Shown here: positions 43,604-52,210 of the stretch, piece by piece | How positions within the stretch are numbered: the first letter of the stretch is position 1 | Layout: each line of letters begins with the position of its first letter | Assembly (NCBI RefSeq): GCF_014196535.1 | Contig: NZ_JACIDU010000016.1 | Location: forward strand, 1 to 64,000 | Origin: Allorhizobium borbori | GTDB lineage: Bacteria > Pseudomonadota > Alphaproteobacteria > Rhizobiales > Rhizobiaceae | Direction of reading: 5' to 3' | DNA: 64,000 nt | Position numbers and translations under genes: made by a program | The notes under the pieces: model-generated | What the model was told of the DNA's origin: nothing | The model's database searches: none | Seen by the model: only the letters and a program-made list of their open reading frames with translations

Positions 43604-44977
43604 CTATCCAAGGACCTGGCGTATGGCGTGAAGGGTGGCGGCTACGATCTGATCGGCTTCTTCACGAGAGAGGCAAAGCGGCGGAGCAAAGCCGATAATA
43701 TCGCCCTGCGGCATGGCACGGGCAATCACGCCCTGCTCCAACATGGCGGCGACGACGGCCGGGCCGACCTTGCGTGCCGGATCGAAGAAGCGGCGATCGT
43801 CGCGGTCCTCGACCAGTTCGACGGCGGCCATCAGCCCCTCCCCTCGCACGTCGCCGACGTGAATATGATCGCCCAGCGCCTGGTCAAGCGCTGCGCGGAA
43901 CCAAGCTCCCGTTACGCGCACATTGTCCACCAAAGCCAGTTCGTCGATCAGTTCGAGATTGGCGATACCGGCGGCTGCGCAAATCGGATGGGCTGAGTAG
44001 GTCCAGCCATGGCCGATCGGCCCCAGCCTGTCGGAACCTTCCACCAGCACATTCCACATCTTTTCGCTGACGATGCTGCCGGAGAGCGGCGCATAGGCTG
44101 AGGTCAGCCCCTTGGCAATGGTAATCAGGTCCGGCTCGATACCGTAATGATCGGAGCCGAACATCGTGCCAAGGCGGCCGAAACCGGTAATGACCTCATC
44201 GGCGACGAGCAGAATGTCGTATTTGCGCAGCACCGCCTGAATGGCCCGCCAGTAACCCTGCGGCGGCGGAACGATCCCGCCCGTGCCGAGGATCGGCTCT
44301 CCGACGAAAGCCGCTATCGTATCCGCTCCTTCGGCCAGAATCAGGTCTTCGAGCTTTTCGGCGCAATGGGCGGAAAAAGCCTCCTCGCTCATGCTGCGGT
44401 CGGCGCGGCGGAAGTAATAGGGCGCTTCGGTGTGCAGGATGGGGCTGCGCGGCAGGTCGAAATTCTTCTGGAAGGCTTCGAGGCCAGTCAGGCTGCCGGT
44501 CATGATGCCCGAGCCGTGATAGCCACGCCAACGCGAGATGATCTTCTTCTTTTCCGGACGTCCGAGAATATTGTTGTAGAACCAGATCAGCTTGATGTTG
44601 GTTTCGTTGGCGTCGGAGCCGGACAGGCCGAAATAGACGCGGCTCATGTTGGCCGGCGCGCGCTCGATGATCATGCGTGCCAGCGTGATTGACGCTTCCG
44701 TGCTGTGGCCCGCATAGGCATGATAATAGGCGAGCGAGCGGGCCTGCTCCGCAATGGCATCGGCAATCTTCTGGCGTCCATAACCAACATTGACGCAATA
44801 AAGCCCGCCGAACGCATCCAGACTGCGTCGCCCTGCGGTGTCCGTGATGTAGACACCCTCGCCGCTGGCGATGGTGCGGGCCGGGCTTTCACCGCGCGCA
44901 TGGGCTCCCATGGCGGTGGAGGGATGGAAGAAATGATTGCGGTCCCAGGCGGTGAGATCGTTGCGGCGGTCGGTCAT
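43604..44977 (-). CDS. Class III aminotransferase (omega-amino acid:pyruvate type)
   Basis: A 457-residue PLP enzyme starting MTDRRNDLTAWDRNHFFHPSTAMGAH, the opening typical of putrescine/omega-amino acid-pyruvate aminotransferases. FGLSGSDANETNIKLIW binds the PLP phosphate, LVADEVITGFGRLG contains the PLP-pairing Asp, and TIAKGLTSAYAPL holds the Schiff-base Lys. The family transfers an amino group from a diamine or omega-amino acid to pyruvate, leaving a semialdehyde. The next gene upstream encodes an aldehyde dehydrogenase and overlaps it by 4 nt. AGGAAAGGAAAG precedes the ATG at 44977. Confidence 0.9.
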   Translation of the reverse strand: MTDRRNDLTAWDRNHFFHPSTAMGAHARGESPARTIASGEGVYITDTAGRRSLDAFGGLYCVNVGYGRQKIADAIAEQARSLAYYHAYAGHSTEASITLARMIIERAPANMSRVYFGLSGSDANETNIKLIWFYNNILGRPEKKKIISRWRGYHGSGIMTGSLTGLEAFQKNFDLPRSPILHTEAPYYFRRADRSMSEEAFSAHCAEKLEDLILAEGADTIAAFVGEPILGTGGIVPPPQGYWRAIQAVLRKYDILLVADEVITGFGRLGTMFGSDHYGIEPDLITIAKGLTSAYAPLSGSIVSEKMWNVLVEGSDRLGPIGHGWTYSAHPICAAAGIANLELIDELALVDNVRVTGAWFRAALDQALGDHIHVGDVRGEGLMAAVELVEDRDDRRFFDPARKVGPAVVAAMLEQGVIARAMPQGDIIGFAPPLCLSREEADQIVAATLHAIRQVLG

Positions 44978-46497
44978 GCGTCTTTCCTTTCCTGGCCTTC
45001 GGTATCGGCCGTGTCGATGCAGAGATATTTGAGTTCGGTGAAGGCCTCGAGGCCGTGGCGGGACCCTTCGCGGCCGAGGCCCGATTGCTTCCAACCGCCA
45101 AACGGCACCGGCCCACCGGTGATTTTCACCCGGTTGATGGCAACCATGCCGAATTGCAATGCGCGGCCCATGCGCCATTGCCGACGACCATTTTCGGTCA
45201 CGACATAGGCGACAAGGCCATAAGCCGTGTCGTTGGCTCGGCGGATCACCTCCTCCTCGGTGTCGAAGACGGTGACAGCGGCGACAGGGCCGAAGGTTTC
45301 CTCGCGCATGATCACGGCTTCATCCGGCACACCGGCCAGAAGCGTCGGCGTGAAGAATAGCGGTCCTGCTGGGTGGCGTGTGCCGCCCGTCAGGCAGCGG
45401 GCACCCAGAGCGAGCGCGTTTGCCACCTGTGCTTCCACCTTGGCGATGGCGCGCTCATGCATAAGCGGGCCGATCTGCGTGGTCTCGTTCAAACCCGGTC
45501 CGACACGCAGGGCCGCGATCCGCGCGGAAAAACGTTCGAGAAAGGCGCCTTGGATGGAACGGTGGACAAAAATCCTGTTCGCCGCCAGGCAATCCTGACC
45601 GGAGGTCGCAAACTTTGCGTTCATGGCAATCTCTACGGCCCGGTCGGGATCGGCATCGCCGAACACGATCAGCGGAGCATGCCCACCCAGTTCCAGCACA
45701 AGCCGCTTCATGGAAGGCACACAGCGCGTGGCGACCAGCCGGCCGATCGACGTCGACCCGGTGAAACTCATAGCGCCGATACGCACATCGTCGCATAGCG
45801 CACCGACGATTTCGGGAGAGGCACCCGTCAGCACGTTCAGGACGCCGGCAGGCATCCCCGCCCGCTCTGCTAGTTCCACCAGCGCCAGCGCCGAGAGCGG
45901 CGTTTCGCCAGAAGGATGCGCGACGACGGTGCAGCCTGCGGCCAGCGCCGCCGAAGCCTTGCGGGTCAGCATCGCTGCGGGAAAATTCCACGGGGTCACG
46001 AGGGCGGCAACGCCGATCGCCTCGCGTCGCACCGCCATTTCAACGCCCGGCAGGTGGGAGGTGATGCTTTCGACATTCAGGCGGCGGCCTTCCTCGGCAT
46101 ACCATTCGGGAAAGGAGGCGGCATAGTCGATTTCGCCAAGCGCCTCCGCCATCGGCTTGCCCTGCTCCAGCACCATAATGCGGGCGAGATCGGCCTGATT
46201 TTCACGAATGAGCGCCGCCCATCGCCGCAGGATGGCGCCACGTTCATCCGGCAGCATGGCCAGCCAGACGGGGAAAGCTGCGTCCGCCGCCGAAATCGCT
46301 GCGTCCACGCCCTGCGGACCAATGGCGGTAACGCGGGCAACAGGCTGCCCCGTGGCCGGGTCGAAAACGGCGAAATCCTTCTCACCGGCAATCCAGCGAC
46401 CGTTGCAATAGGATAGCTCCCGCAACAGGCCGTGGTCGTTCAGACTGTCGAGAGCGGCGTGCCGCCGCGCGGGGCGGCGTGTCAGGGCCTCGTTCAT
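44974..46497 (-). CDS. Aldehyde dehydrogenase, succinate-semialdehyde type, with altered cofactor motif
   Basis: A 507-residue NAD(P)-dependent dehydrogenase. The catalytic Cys303 is in SGQDCLAANR and Glu269 in LVLELGGHAP. TPWNFPAAMLTRKASAALAAG and FTGSTSIGRL are as in GabD-like enzymes. The cofactor-binding segment normally reading VxKPxExTP is VVAHPSGETP here, so His194 replaces the lysine that binds the adenosine ribose and Gly replaces the usual acidic or polar partner. The gene is read before and overlaps the aminotransferase gene, which would provide its semialdehyde substrate. The ATG at 46497 has GAGGAC upstream. The true substrate is unknown. Confidence 0.9.
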   Translation of the reverse strand: MNEALTRRPARRHAALDSLNDHGLLRELSYCNGRWIAGEKDFAVFDPATGQPVARVTAIGPQGVDAAISAADAAFPVWLAMLPDERGAILRRWAALIRENQADLARIMVLEQGKPMAEALGEIDYAASFPEWYAEEGRRLNVESITSHLPGVEMAVRREAIGVAALVTPWNFPAAMLTRKASAALAAGCTVVAHPSGETPLSALALVELAERAGMPAGVLNVLTGASPEIVGALCDDVRIGAMSFTGSTSIGRLVATRCVPSMKRLVLELGGHAPLIVFGDADPDRAVEIAMNAKFATSGQDCLAANRIFVHRSIQGAFLERFSARIAALRVGPGLNETTQIGPLMHERAIAKVEAQVANALALGARCLTGGTRHPAGPLFFTPTLLAGVPDEAVIMREETFGPVAAVTVFDTEEEVIRRANDTAYGLVAYVVTENGRRQWRMGRALQFGMVAINRVKITGGPVPFGGWKQSGLGREGSRHGLEAFTELKYLCIDTADTEGQERKDA

Positions 46498-46613
46498 GGG
46501 GTTCTGTCCTCGGCTGCTTGTCGAAACAGCCTTGAGCATCGCAGAACCAGACCGGCCAAACGGACCAAAGACAGAACCTACCGGGTCCGTTCGGGCTGAA
46601 TTCGAGGGGGCAT

Positions 46614-47063
46614 CTAGTCCAAACGGTCTTTGACGGCGCGGGTCACGATATAGGTGAAATAGCGCTGGATACCGACTTCCATCGCCAGAAGCCGGTCCAC
46701 GAGCCGCTGATAGCTATCGATGGTTTCGACTTCGACGGTGAGGAAATAATCCACACCGCCGCCAACCGCCCAACAGGACACCACTTCCGGCACGGCCTCC
46801 ACCGCCGCTTCAAACCGCTTGAAATCGGCATGGCGATGGCTGGCAAGCGTCACCTCCATCAGGACGCGCACGCCAGCGGCCCGTTTGGGCTGCACGACAC
46901 GCGCGTGATAACCGGTGATGACGCCGTTGGCTTCCAGCCGTTTCAGTCGCGCCCAAGCGGGTGTCGCCGAAAGACCGACCGCTTCGGCAAGCGCCTGTTT
47001 CGTCATGCGGCCGTTGCGCTTCATGGCCTCAATGATGCGCAAGTCTATGGAATCGAGTTTCAA
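46614..47063 (-). CDS. Lrp/AsnC-family transcriptional regulator
   Basis: A 149-residue regulator. The N-terminal helix-turn-helix (5-60) reads LDSIDLRIIEAMKRNGRMTKQALAEAVGLSATPAWARLKRLEANGVI. The C-terminal RAM ligand domain (about 65-145) has VLMEVTLASHRHADFKRFEAAV, VVSCWAVGGGVDYFLTVEV and YIVTRAVKDRLD. It is divergent from the peptide-type importer operon, and the aminotransferase/dehydrogenase pair lies downstream on its own strand. It probably senses an amino acid of the pathway. A 14-bp palindrome in the shared promoter region is a likely target. Confidence 0.9.
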   Translation of the reverse strand: MKLDSIDLRIIEAMKRNGRMTKQALAEAVGLSATPAWARLKRLEANGVITGYHARVVQPKRAAGVRVLMEVTLASHRHADFKRFEAAVEAVPEVVSCWAVGGGVDYFLTVEVETIDSYQRLVDRLLAMEVGIQRYFTYIVTRAVKDRLD

Positions 47064-47160
47064 ACCGGTCTCCGCAGGCTGCGCGCCAAATCGGTGCGAC
47101 CAGCCCTATCAATGATCTAACTGCCTTCATAATGCACACAGAAGCAGACTTGACTATGAT

Positions 47161-47174
47161 TTTCATATATGAAA
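47161..47174. promoter_or_regulatory. Palindrome in the Lrp/importer divergent region
   Basis: TTTCATATATGAAA is a perfect 14-bp palindrome between the Lrp-type gene and the importer operon, 39 nt before the latter's ATG. A -35-like TTGACT lies at 47150-47155. AT-rich palindromes of this kind suit Lrp-family binding. Confidence 0.5.
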
Positions 47175-47212
47175 TGTATTTTGCATCATTATAAAACATT
47201 GAGGGCGAACAA

Positions 47213-48763
47213 ATGACATTTCCGAGGACTCTCTGGCGTGCTTTCATCTCTTCCATCGCCATCGGCCTTCCCGGGTTGGCGGCCGCCAACACCCTGACGG
47301 TCCAGATCACCGCCGACATTCGCAGTTCCCAGCCCGGCATCAATCGTGATGCGGGCACCGATTCCGTCATGCTCAATGTCGTGGAAGGGCTGGTGGCTGC
47401 TGGCGAAAAGGGCGAAATCCGCCCCATGCTGGCGAAAAGCTGGAGTATCTCACCGGACGGCCGAACCTACACGTTCACACTGCGCGAGGGCGTGAAGTTT
47501 CACAACGGGGAGACGATGACGGCCGACGACGTCGTGTTCAGTCTTCAAAAGCTGATCGGACATCCCGAATTCAGTTGCAAGACGTTCTTCGACGGCAGCC
47601 GCGATGCAAAGGTTGAAAGCATCGCAGCATCCGGCCCCGACACGGTCGTCATAACCCTCGACCGGCCCGACGCCATGCTACTGAACTACATGGCGCAATC
47701 CCAGTGTGGTTCCACCGGCATCGTCCACCGCGCCTCCTTCAATGACGACGGCAGTTGGAAAGCGCCGATCGCCACCGGCCCCTTCACCTTCGGCGAGTGG
47801 AAGCGGGGAGAAGGGCTGACGCTGCGCAAGTTTGCCGACTATTCCATTACGGGCGACAAGCCGGATGGTTATGGCGGGCGTAAGGACGTACTCGTCGATG
47901 CGGTAAAATATGTCGTGGTGCCGGATACGGCCACGGCGGTTGCCGGTCTTCGCAGCGGTGCGCTCGACGTTTTGCCCTACCTTCCGCCGGGCGAAGCTGC
48001 CAAACTGAAGGACGACAAGGCCTTTACCGTGGTCGCCGCGCCGCATGGCGGGCTGGTGACCATGCTGTTCCAGACGGGCGATCCGCTGATGTCAAATATC
48101 GCCATGCGCCGCGCCGTCATCGCCGCGCTCGATACGCCGCAGATCGTTGATGCCGTGACCTACGGCCTCGGCGTGCCAAACAATTCCCTCGTCGCATCGG
48201 GCTCGTTCTACCACACCGCCGCACAGGACAAGGGATATCTGCACGACCCCGCTGCCGTTCCCGCACTCCTGAAGGCCGCCGGCTACAAGGGCGAGAAGAT
48301 CAACATCCTGACCAACAGGCGCTCTGCGATCAATTACGACACAGCCGTCATTGCACAGGCCATGCTGCAATCGGCAGGCATCAATGCCGATATCGAGGTG
48401 CTGGAATGGGCCAGCCAGCTCGACCGTTTCAACAGCGGCAAATATCAGATCATGGCTTTCAACTATTCCAACCGAACGGATCCGGCGCTGGCCTATCAGA
48501 CGGTGGTTGGCTCCAAGGCCAAAAAAGCGAATGCCATCTGGGATGATCAGGAAGTCAGCGCCCTCGTCAACACTGCGCTTCAGGAAGCCGATCCGGCCAG
48601 GCGACAGGCGATCTTCGATGACCTCCACGCCCGCTTCCTCGATCAAGTACCGCTGGTGATGCTCGCGAATGGCCTCGATGTCGGCGTCTCCGGCCCGAAG
48701 GTGAAGGGCTATCGAACCTGGCAGGGTTTTGCCCGTTTCTGGGGCGTCGAGCGCAGCGAATAA
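47213..48763 (+). CDS. Peptide-type ABC transporter binding protein (SBP family 5)
   Basis: A 516-residue periplasmic binding protein of the DppA/OppA family. A Sec signal peptide (MTFPRTLWRAFISSIAIGLPGLAAA) ends near residue 25. Family segments include MLAKSWSISPDGRTYTFTLREGVKFHNGETMTADDVVFSL and GTGPFTF-like ATGPFTFGEWKRGE, then FDDLHARFLDQVPLVML at the end. Members bind di- and oligopeptides, opines, glutathione and other amides. The downstream hydrolases suggest an amide-containing compound. The ribosome site is a modest GAGGGCG. Confidence 0.9.
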   Translation: MTFPRTLWRAFISSIAIGLPGLAAANTLTVQITADIRSSQPGINRDAGTDSVMLNVVEGLVAAGEKGEIRPMLAKSWSISPDGRTYTFTLREGVKFHNGETMTADDVVFSLQKLIGHPEFSCKTFFDGSRDAKVESIAASGPDTVVITLDRPDAMLLNYMAQSQCGSTGIVHRASFNDDGSWKAPIATGPFTFGEWKRGEGLTLRKFADYSITGDKPDGYGGRKDVLVDAVKYVVVPDTATAVAGLRSGALDVLPYLPPGEAAKLKDDKAFTVVAAPHGGLVTMLFQTGDPLMSNIAMRRAVIAALDTPQIVDAVTYGLGVPNNSLVASGSFYHTAAQDKGYLHDPAAVPALLKAAGYKGEKINILTNRRSAINYDTAVIAQAMLQSAGINADIEVLEWASQLDRFNSGKYQIMAFNYSNRTDPALAYQTVVGSKAKKANAIWDDQEVSALVNTALQEADPARRQAIFDDLHARFLDQVPLVMLANGLDVGVSGPKVKGYRTWQGFARFWGVERSE

Positions 48764-48784
48764 ACCCACTGCCGGATATTGATC

Positions 48785-49729
48785 ATGCTGAAGTTTGCCT
48801 TCACCCGATTGCTCTCGGCAATCCCGACCCTGTTCATCGTCTCCGTGGCGGTGTTTGGACTCATCCGTCTCATTCCGGGCGATCCAGCCAGTCTGATGCT
48901 GGGCGATCTGGCCGATGCGGATGCCCTCGCGGCAGCCCGCAAGGCCATGGGGCTGGACCAACCCGTGCCGGTTCAGTTCGCGATCTGGCTTGGCAATGTG
49001 GTGCAGGGCGATCTCGGCCGCTCGGTGCTGAACGGCCAGCCGGTGCTCGATCTCGTTTGGCACCGGTTCACAACCAGTGCGCAGATGGTGCTAATCGCCG
49101 TCGGCCTGTCCGTCCTCCTCGCGGTTCCGCTTGGCATGGCTGCGGCCTGGCGGCAAAACAGCAGCCTCGACCTCGCCATTGTGGCGATGTCGACCCTACT
49201 TCTGTCCATCCCCACCTTCTGGCTGGGGTTGATGATCCTGCTGGCCTTTGGCCTGAAGCTCGGCTGGTTGCCGGTGCTGGGCTACGTGTCTGTGGCGGAT
49301 AACCCCATTTCCGGCATCATCTACCTCGTCATGCCGGTCATGACGCTGGTGCTGCACGAAGTCGGCATCATCGTGCGCATGGCACGGGCCTCGACCCTCG
49401 ACGTGCTGCGGCTGGATTACATAACCCATGCCCGCGCCAAGGGGCTGAGCGAAAGCGCGGTGCTGATGCGCCACGCTGCCCGTAACGCCTTCGGCCCCAC
49501 CTGGACGCTGATCGGTCTTATTCTCGGCAATCTTCTCGGCGGCGTTGCAGTGGTCGAAACCGTTTTCACCATTCCCGGCCTCGGGCGGCTGATCGTGGAT
49601 TCCATCTATGCCCGCGACTACGCCGTGGTGCAGGGCTGCCTGCTTTTCGTGGCGCTCACCTATCTCTTCGTCAACCTGCTTGTTGACCTTCTCTATCCCC
49701 TGTTCGATCCGAGAGTGACCGCGGAATGA
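48785..49729 (+). CDS. Peptide-type ABC permease DppB
   Basis: A 314-residue permease with a first helix LLSAIPTLFIVSVAVFGLIRLIPGDP typical of DppB, and the EAA-like loop YITHARAKGLSESAVLMRHAARNAFGPTWT. GNLLGGVAVVETVFTIPGLGRLIVDSIYARDY is the conserved C-terminal segment. A TTG at 48779 could add two residues; the ATG at 48785 is preferred. It overlaps dppC-like by 4 nt. Confidence 0.92.
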   Translation: MLKFAFTRLLSAIPTLFIVSVAVFGLIRLIPGDPASLMLGDLADADALAAARKAMGLDQPVPVQFAIWLGNVVQGDLGRSVLNGQPVLDLVWHRFTTSAQMVLIAVGLSVLLAVPLGMAAAWRQNSSLDLAIVAMSTLLLSIPTFWLGLMILLAFGLKLGWLPVLGYVSVADNPISGIIYLVMPVMTLVLHEVGIIVRMARASTLDVLRLDYITHARAKGLSESAVLMRHAARNAFGPTWTLIGLILGNLLGGVAVVETVFTIPGLGRLIVDSIYARDYAVVQGCLLFVALTYLFVNLLVDLLYPLFDPRVTAE

Positions 49730-50541
49730 AACGTCATCAACGAAACCGCATCATCGGTGGTGCACTTCTCATCTGCTTTGTCAGTGCCGCCCTTCTCGGC
49801 CGTGTGTGGACGCCCTTCGACCCCATGCGGATCGATCTGCGTTCGAAGCTGCAAGCGCCGGGTGCGGTCCACTGGCTGGGCACTGACGAATTCGGCCGCG
49901 ATGTGCTGTCCCGCCTCATGGCGGCAGCCGGCACCAGCGTTTCAATCAGCCTGACCACGGTGGCCCTTGCGGTGCTGGCCGGCGTAACGCTTGGTGTTCT
50001 GGCCGGCTATGCCCGCGGCTGGACCGACCGCATCATCATGGCGCTCAACAATGCGATGCTTGCCTTTCCCAGCATGTTGCTGGCGCTGGCATTGCTCTCC
50101 ATCACCGGCGCAAACATCTACGGCATTATTCTGGCACTCGGCCTGGCCTATACCCCGTCGATCGTGCGTGTGGTGCGCGGCTCGGTCCTCTCGCTGCGCG
50201 AACGCGAATTCATCGAAGCCTCCCGCGTCATGGGCAATTCGCCCGCCTACACCATGGCTCGCCATATCCTGCCCAACTGCCTGGGACCGGTAATTGTTCT
50301 CGCCACCTCCATGTTCGGTTCGGTGCTGTTGACGGAAAGCGCGCTGAGCTTCCTCGGCCTTGGCGTTCCCCCGCCGGCGCCCACATGGGGCAACATGCTG
50401 GCCAGCGCCCGGCCCCACATTGCGGAGGCCATGTGGCTCGGCATTTTCCCCGGCCTGTGCATTTCGCTTTCGCTGCTCGGCATCAATCTTTTCGGCGATG
50501 CCATTCGCGACCGGTTCGATCCCCGTATGAGAGGATTGTAA
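49726..50541 (+). CDS. Peptide-type ABC permease DppC
   Basis: A 271-residue permease with the DppC N-terminal extracytoplasmic motif HWLGTDEFGRDVLSRLMAAAGTS. The EAA loop REREFIEASRVMGNSPAYTMARHILPN lies near residue 160, and ESALSFLGLGVPPPAPTWGNML in the C-terminal half is the family signature. It is coupled to the previous gene by ATGA overlap. Confidence 0.92.
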   Translation: MKRHQRNRIIGGALLICFVSAALLGRVWTPFDPMRIDLRSKLQAPGAVHWLGTDEFGRDVLSRLMAAAGTSVSISLTTVALAVLAGVTLGVLAGYARGWTDRIIMALNNAMLAFPSMLLALALLSITGANIYGIILALGLAYTPSIVRVVRGSVLSLREREFIEASRVMGNSPAYTMARHILPNCLGPVIVLATSMFGSVLLTESALSFLGLGVPPPAPTWGNMLASARPHIAEAMWLGIFPGLCISLSLLGINLFGDAIRDRFDPRMRGL

Positions 50542-50545
50542 TGTG

Positions 50546-52210
50546 ATGAACCCGCCTCTTATCGAAGTCGATGGTCTTTGCCTGTCCGTCAATGGCGTTC
50601 CAGACCATTCCATCGTCCGTGATGTATCCTTCCGGGTCAATGCGGGCGAGATCGTCGGCATTGTCGGCGAAAGCGGTTCCGGCAAGACAATGGTGGCGCG
50701 AAGCCTCATGGGGCTCCAGCCGCCAGCCATCACCATTTCCGGTGGCGATATCCGCTTCGAAGGTCGCTCCGTACCGGCCATGACGGGAAAGGAGCTTCGC
50801 GCCCTGCGCGGCGCACGGCTCGGCATGGTTTTCCAGGAACCCATGACCTCGCTCAACCCCTCGATGACCATCGGCGAGCAGCTCGATGAACCGCTGAAAC
50901 TGCATGCGCAACTGGATGCGAACGCTCGCCGGGCCCGCATCCTGGACATTCTTCTGAGGGTCGGCATCCGCGATGTGCAAGGCGCTCTTTCCGCCTTCCC
51001 GCACCAGTTTTCCGGCGGCATGCGCCAGCGCATCATGCTGGCCTCGACCATGCTGCTGAAGCCCGCCCTGCTGATTGCGGATGAACCCACGACGGCGCTC
51101 GACGCGCTCGTCCAGCGTGAAGTGCTGGAATTGATGCTGGAGATGGTGCGCGGCGAAAACACCGCGCTTCTCATGATCAGCCACGATCTGCCGATGGTAG
51201 CGCGTTACTGCGACCGCATCATCGTCATGCGGCAGGGTGTGGTGGTGGAAGAGGGACCGGTTGACGAAATCATCTCGCGGCCCCGCGAAGACTACACCCG
51301 CGAACTCCTGCACTCCATGCCCGTCCGGGGCGCAAACCGCACGATTGACCGGGCGGTCGATCCGGTGATCGAAGTGCGTGACCTTGAGGTGGAGTATCGC
51401 CAGAAAGCTGGCCTTCTGGCCCCCAAAACCATGAGGAAGGCGCTACACGGCATCAGTATCGGCGTGTGGCCCGGCGAAATCGTGGCTCTTGTCGGGGCGT
51501 CCGGATCAGGCAAGACGACGCTCGGCCGCTGTATTGCCGGGCTGGTTCCCGCATCCTCCGGCCGCATTGCGTTCACCGGCAGCGAAGTGAAGCCGGACGA
51601 ACCGATCTGGCGCGATTACCGCCAGAATTGCCAGATGATCTTTCAGGACCCCTTCGGTTCGCTGGACCCGCGCATGAAGATCAGCGACATCGTTGAAGAA
51701 GCGCTGCGCCATGACCGACAGGCGACGAAATCCGCAAAACAGGAGCGCGTTCGCACGGTTCTGGAGGAAGTGGGGCTCGGCGAACGTTATCTGGATCGCT
51801 ATCCGCATGAACTCTCCGGCGGCCAGCGCCAGCGGGTCGCCATTGCGCGCGCCGTGGTCGGCCGTCCGAAGTTCGTGATTGCTGACGAGGCAGTCTCCGC
51901 ACTCGACGTCACCGTCAGGGCGAAAGTGCTGGAACTGCTCGCCGATCTGCAACGCCGTTACGGCTTTTCCTGCCTGTTCATCAGCCATGACCTCGGCGTG
52001 GTCGAACAACTGGCCGATCGCGTCGTCGTCATGCGCGATGGCGCAATCGTTGAAGAAGGTGACCGCGATGCGATCTTCGACACCCCTCAATCCGACTACA
52101 CCCGCGCGCTGCTGTCGGCCATTCCGACGCTCACACGCACGGAGACCGGTGTTTCGCTGACCTGGCGTTTCGCGCAGGACGGTAACGCGACGGCAGAAAC
52201 AAGGGCATGA
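50546..52210 (+). CDS. Fused peptide-type ABC ATPase (DppD-DppF in one chain)
   Basis: A 554-residue protein carrying two complete nucleotide-binding domains. Domain 1 has GESGSGKTMVARSLM (about 40-54), FSGGMRQRIMLAST and LLIADEPTTALD. A DppD-type tail with EDYTRELLHSMP follows. Domain 2 (from about residue 270) has GASGSGKTTLGRCI, LSGGQRQRVAIARAV and FVIADEAVSALDV (Ala replacing the usual Pro). Fusion of the two ATPases is known from GsiA-like proteins. A GTG at 50543 precedes the chosen ATG. Its end overlaps the serine hydrolase gene by 4 nt. Confidence 0.92.
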   Translation: MNPPLIEVDGLCLSVNGVPDHSIVRDVSFRVNAGEIVGIVGESGSGKTMVARSLMGLQPPAITISGGDIRFEGRSVPAMTGKELRALRGARLGMVFQEPMTSLNPSMTIGEQLDEPLKLHAQLDANARRARILDILLRVGIRDVQGALSAFPHQFSGGMRQRIMLASTMLLKPALLIADEPTTALDALVQREVLELMLEMVRGENTALLMISHDLPMVARYCDRIIVMRQGVVVEEGPVDEIISRPREDYTRELLHSMPVRGANRTIDRAVDPVIEVRDLEVEYRQKAGLLAPKTMRKALHGISIGVWPGEIVALVGASGSGKTTLGRCIAGLVPASSGRIAFTGSEVKPDEPIWRDYRQNCQMIFQDPFGSLDPRMKISDIVEEALRHDRQATKSAKQERVRTVLEEVGLGERYLDRYPHELSGGQRQRVAIARAVVGRPKFVIADEAVSALDVTVRAKVLELLADLQRRYGFSCLFISHDLGVVEQLADRVVVMRDGAIVEEGDRDAIFDTPQSDYTRALLSAIPTLTRTETGVSLTWRFAQDGNATAETRA

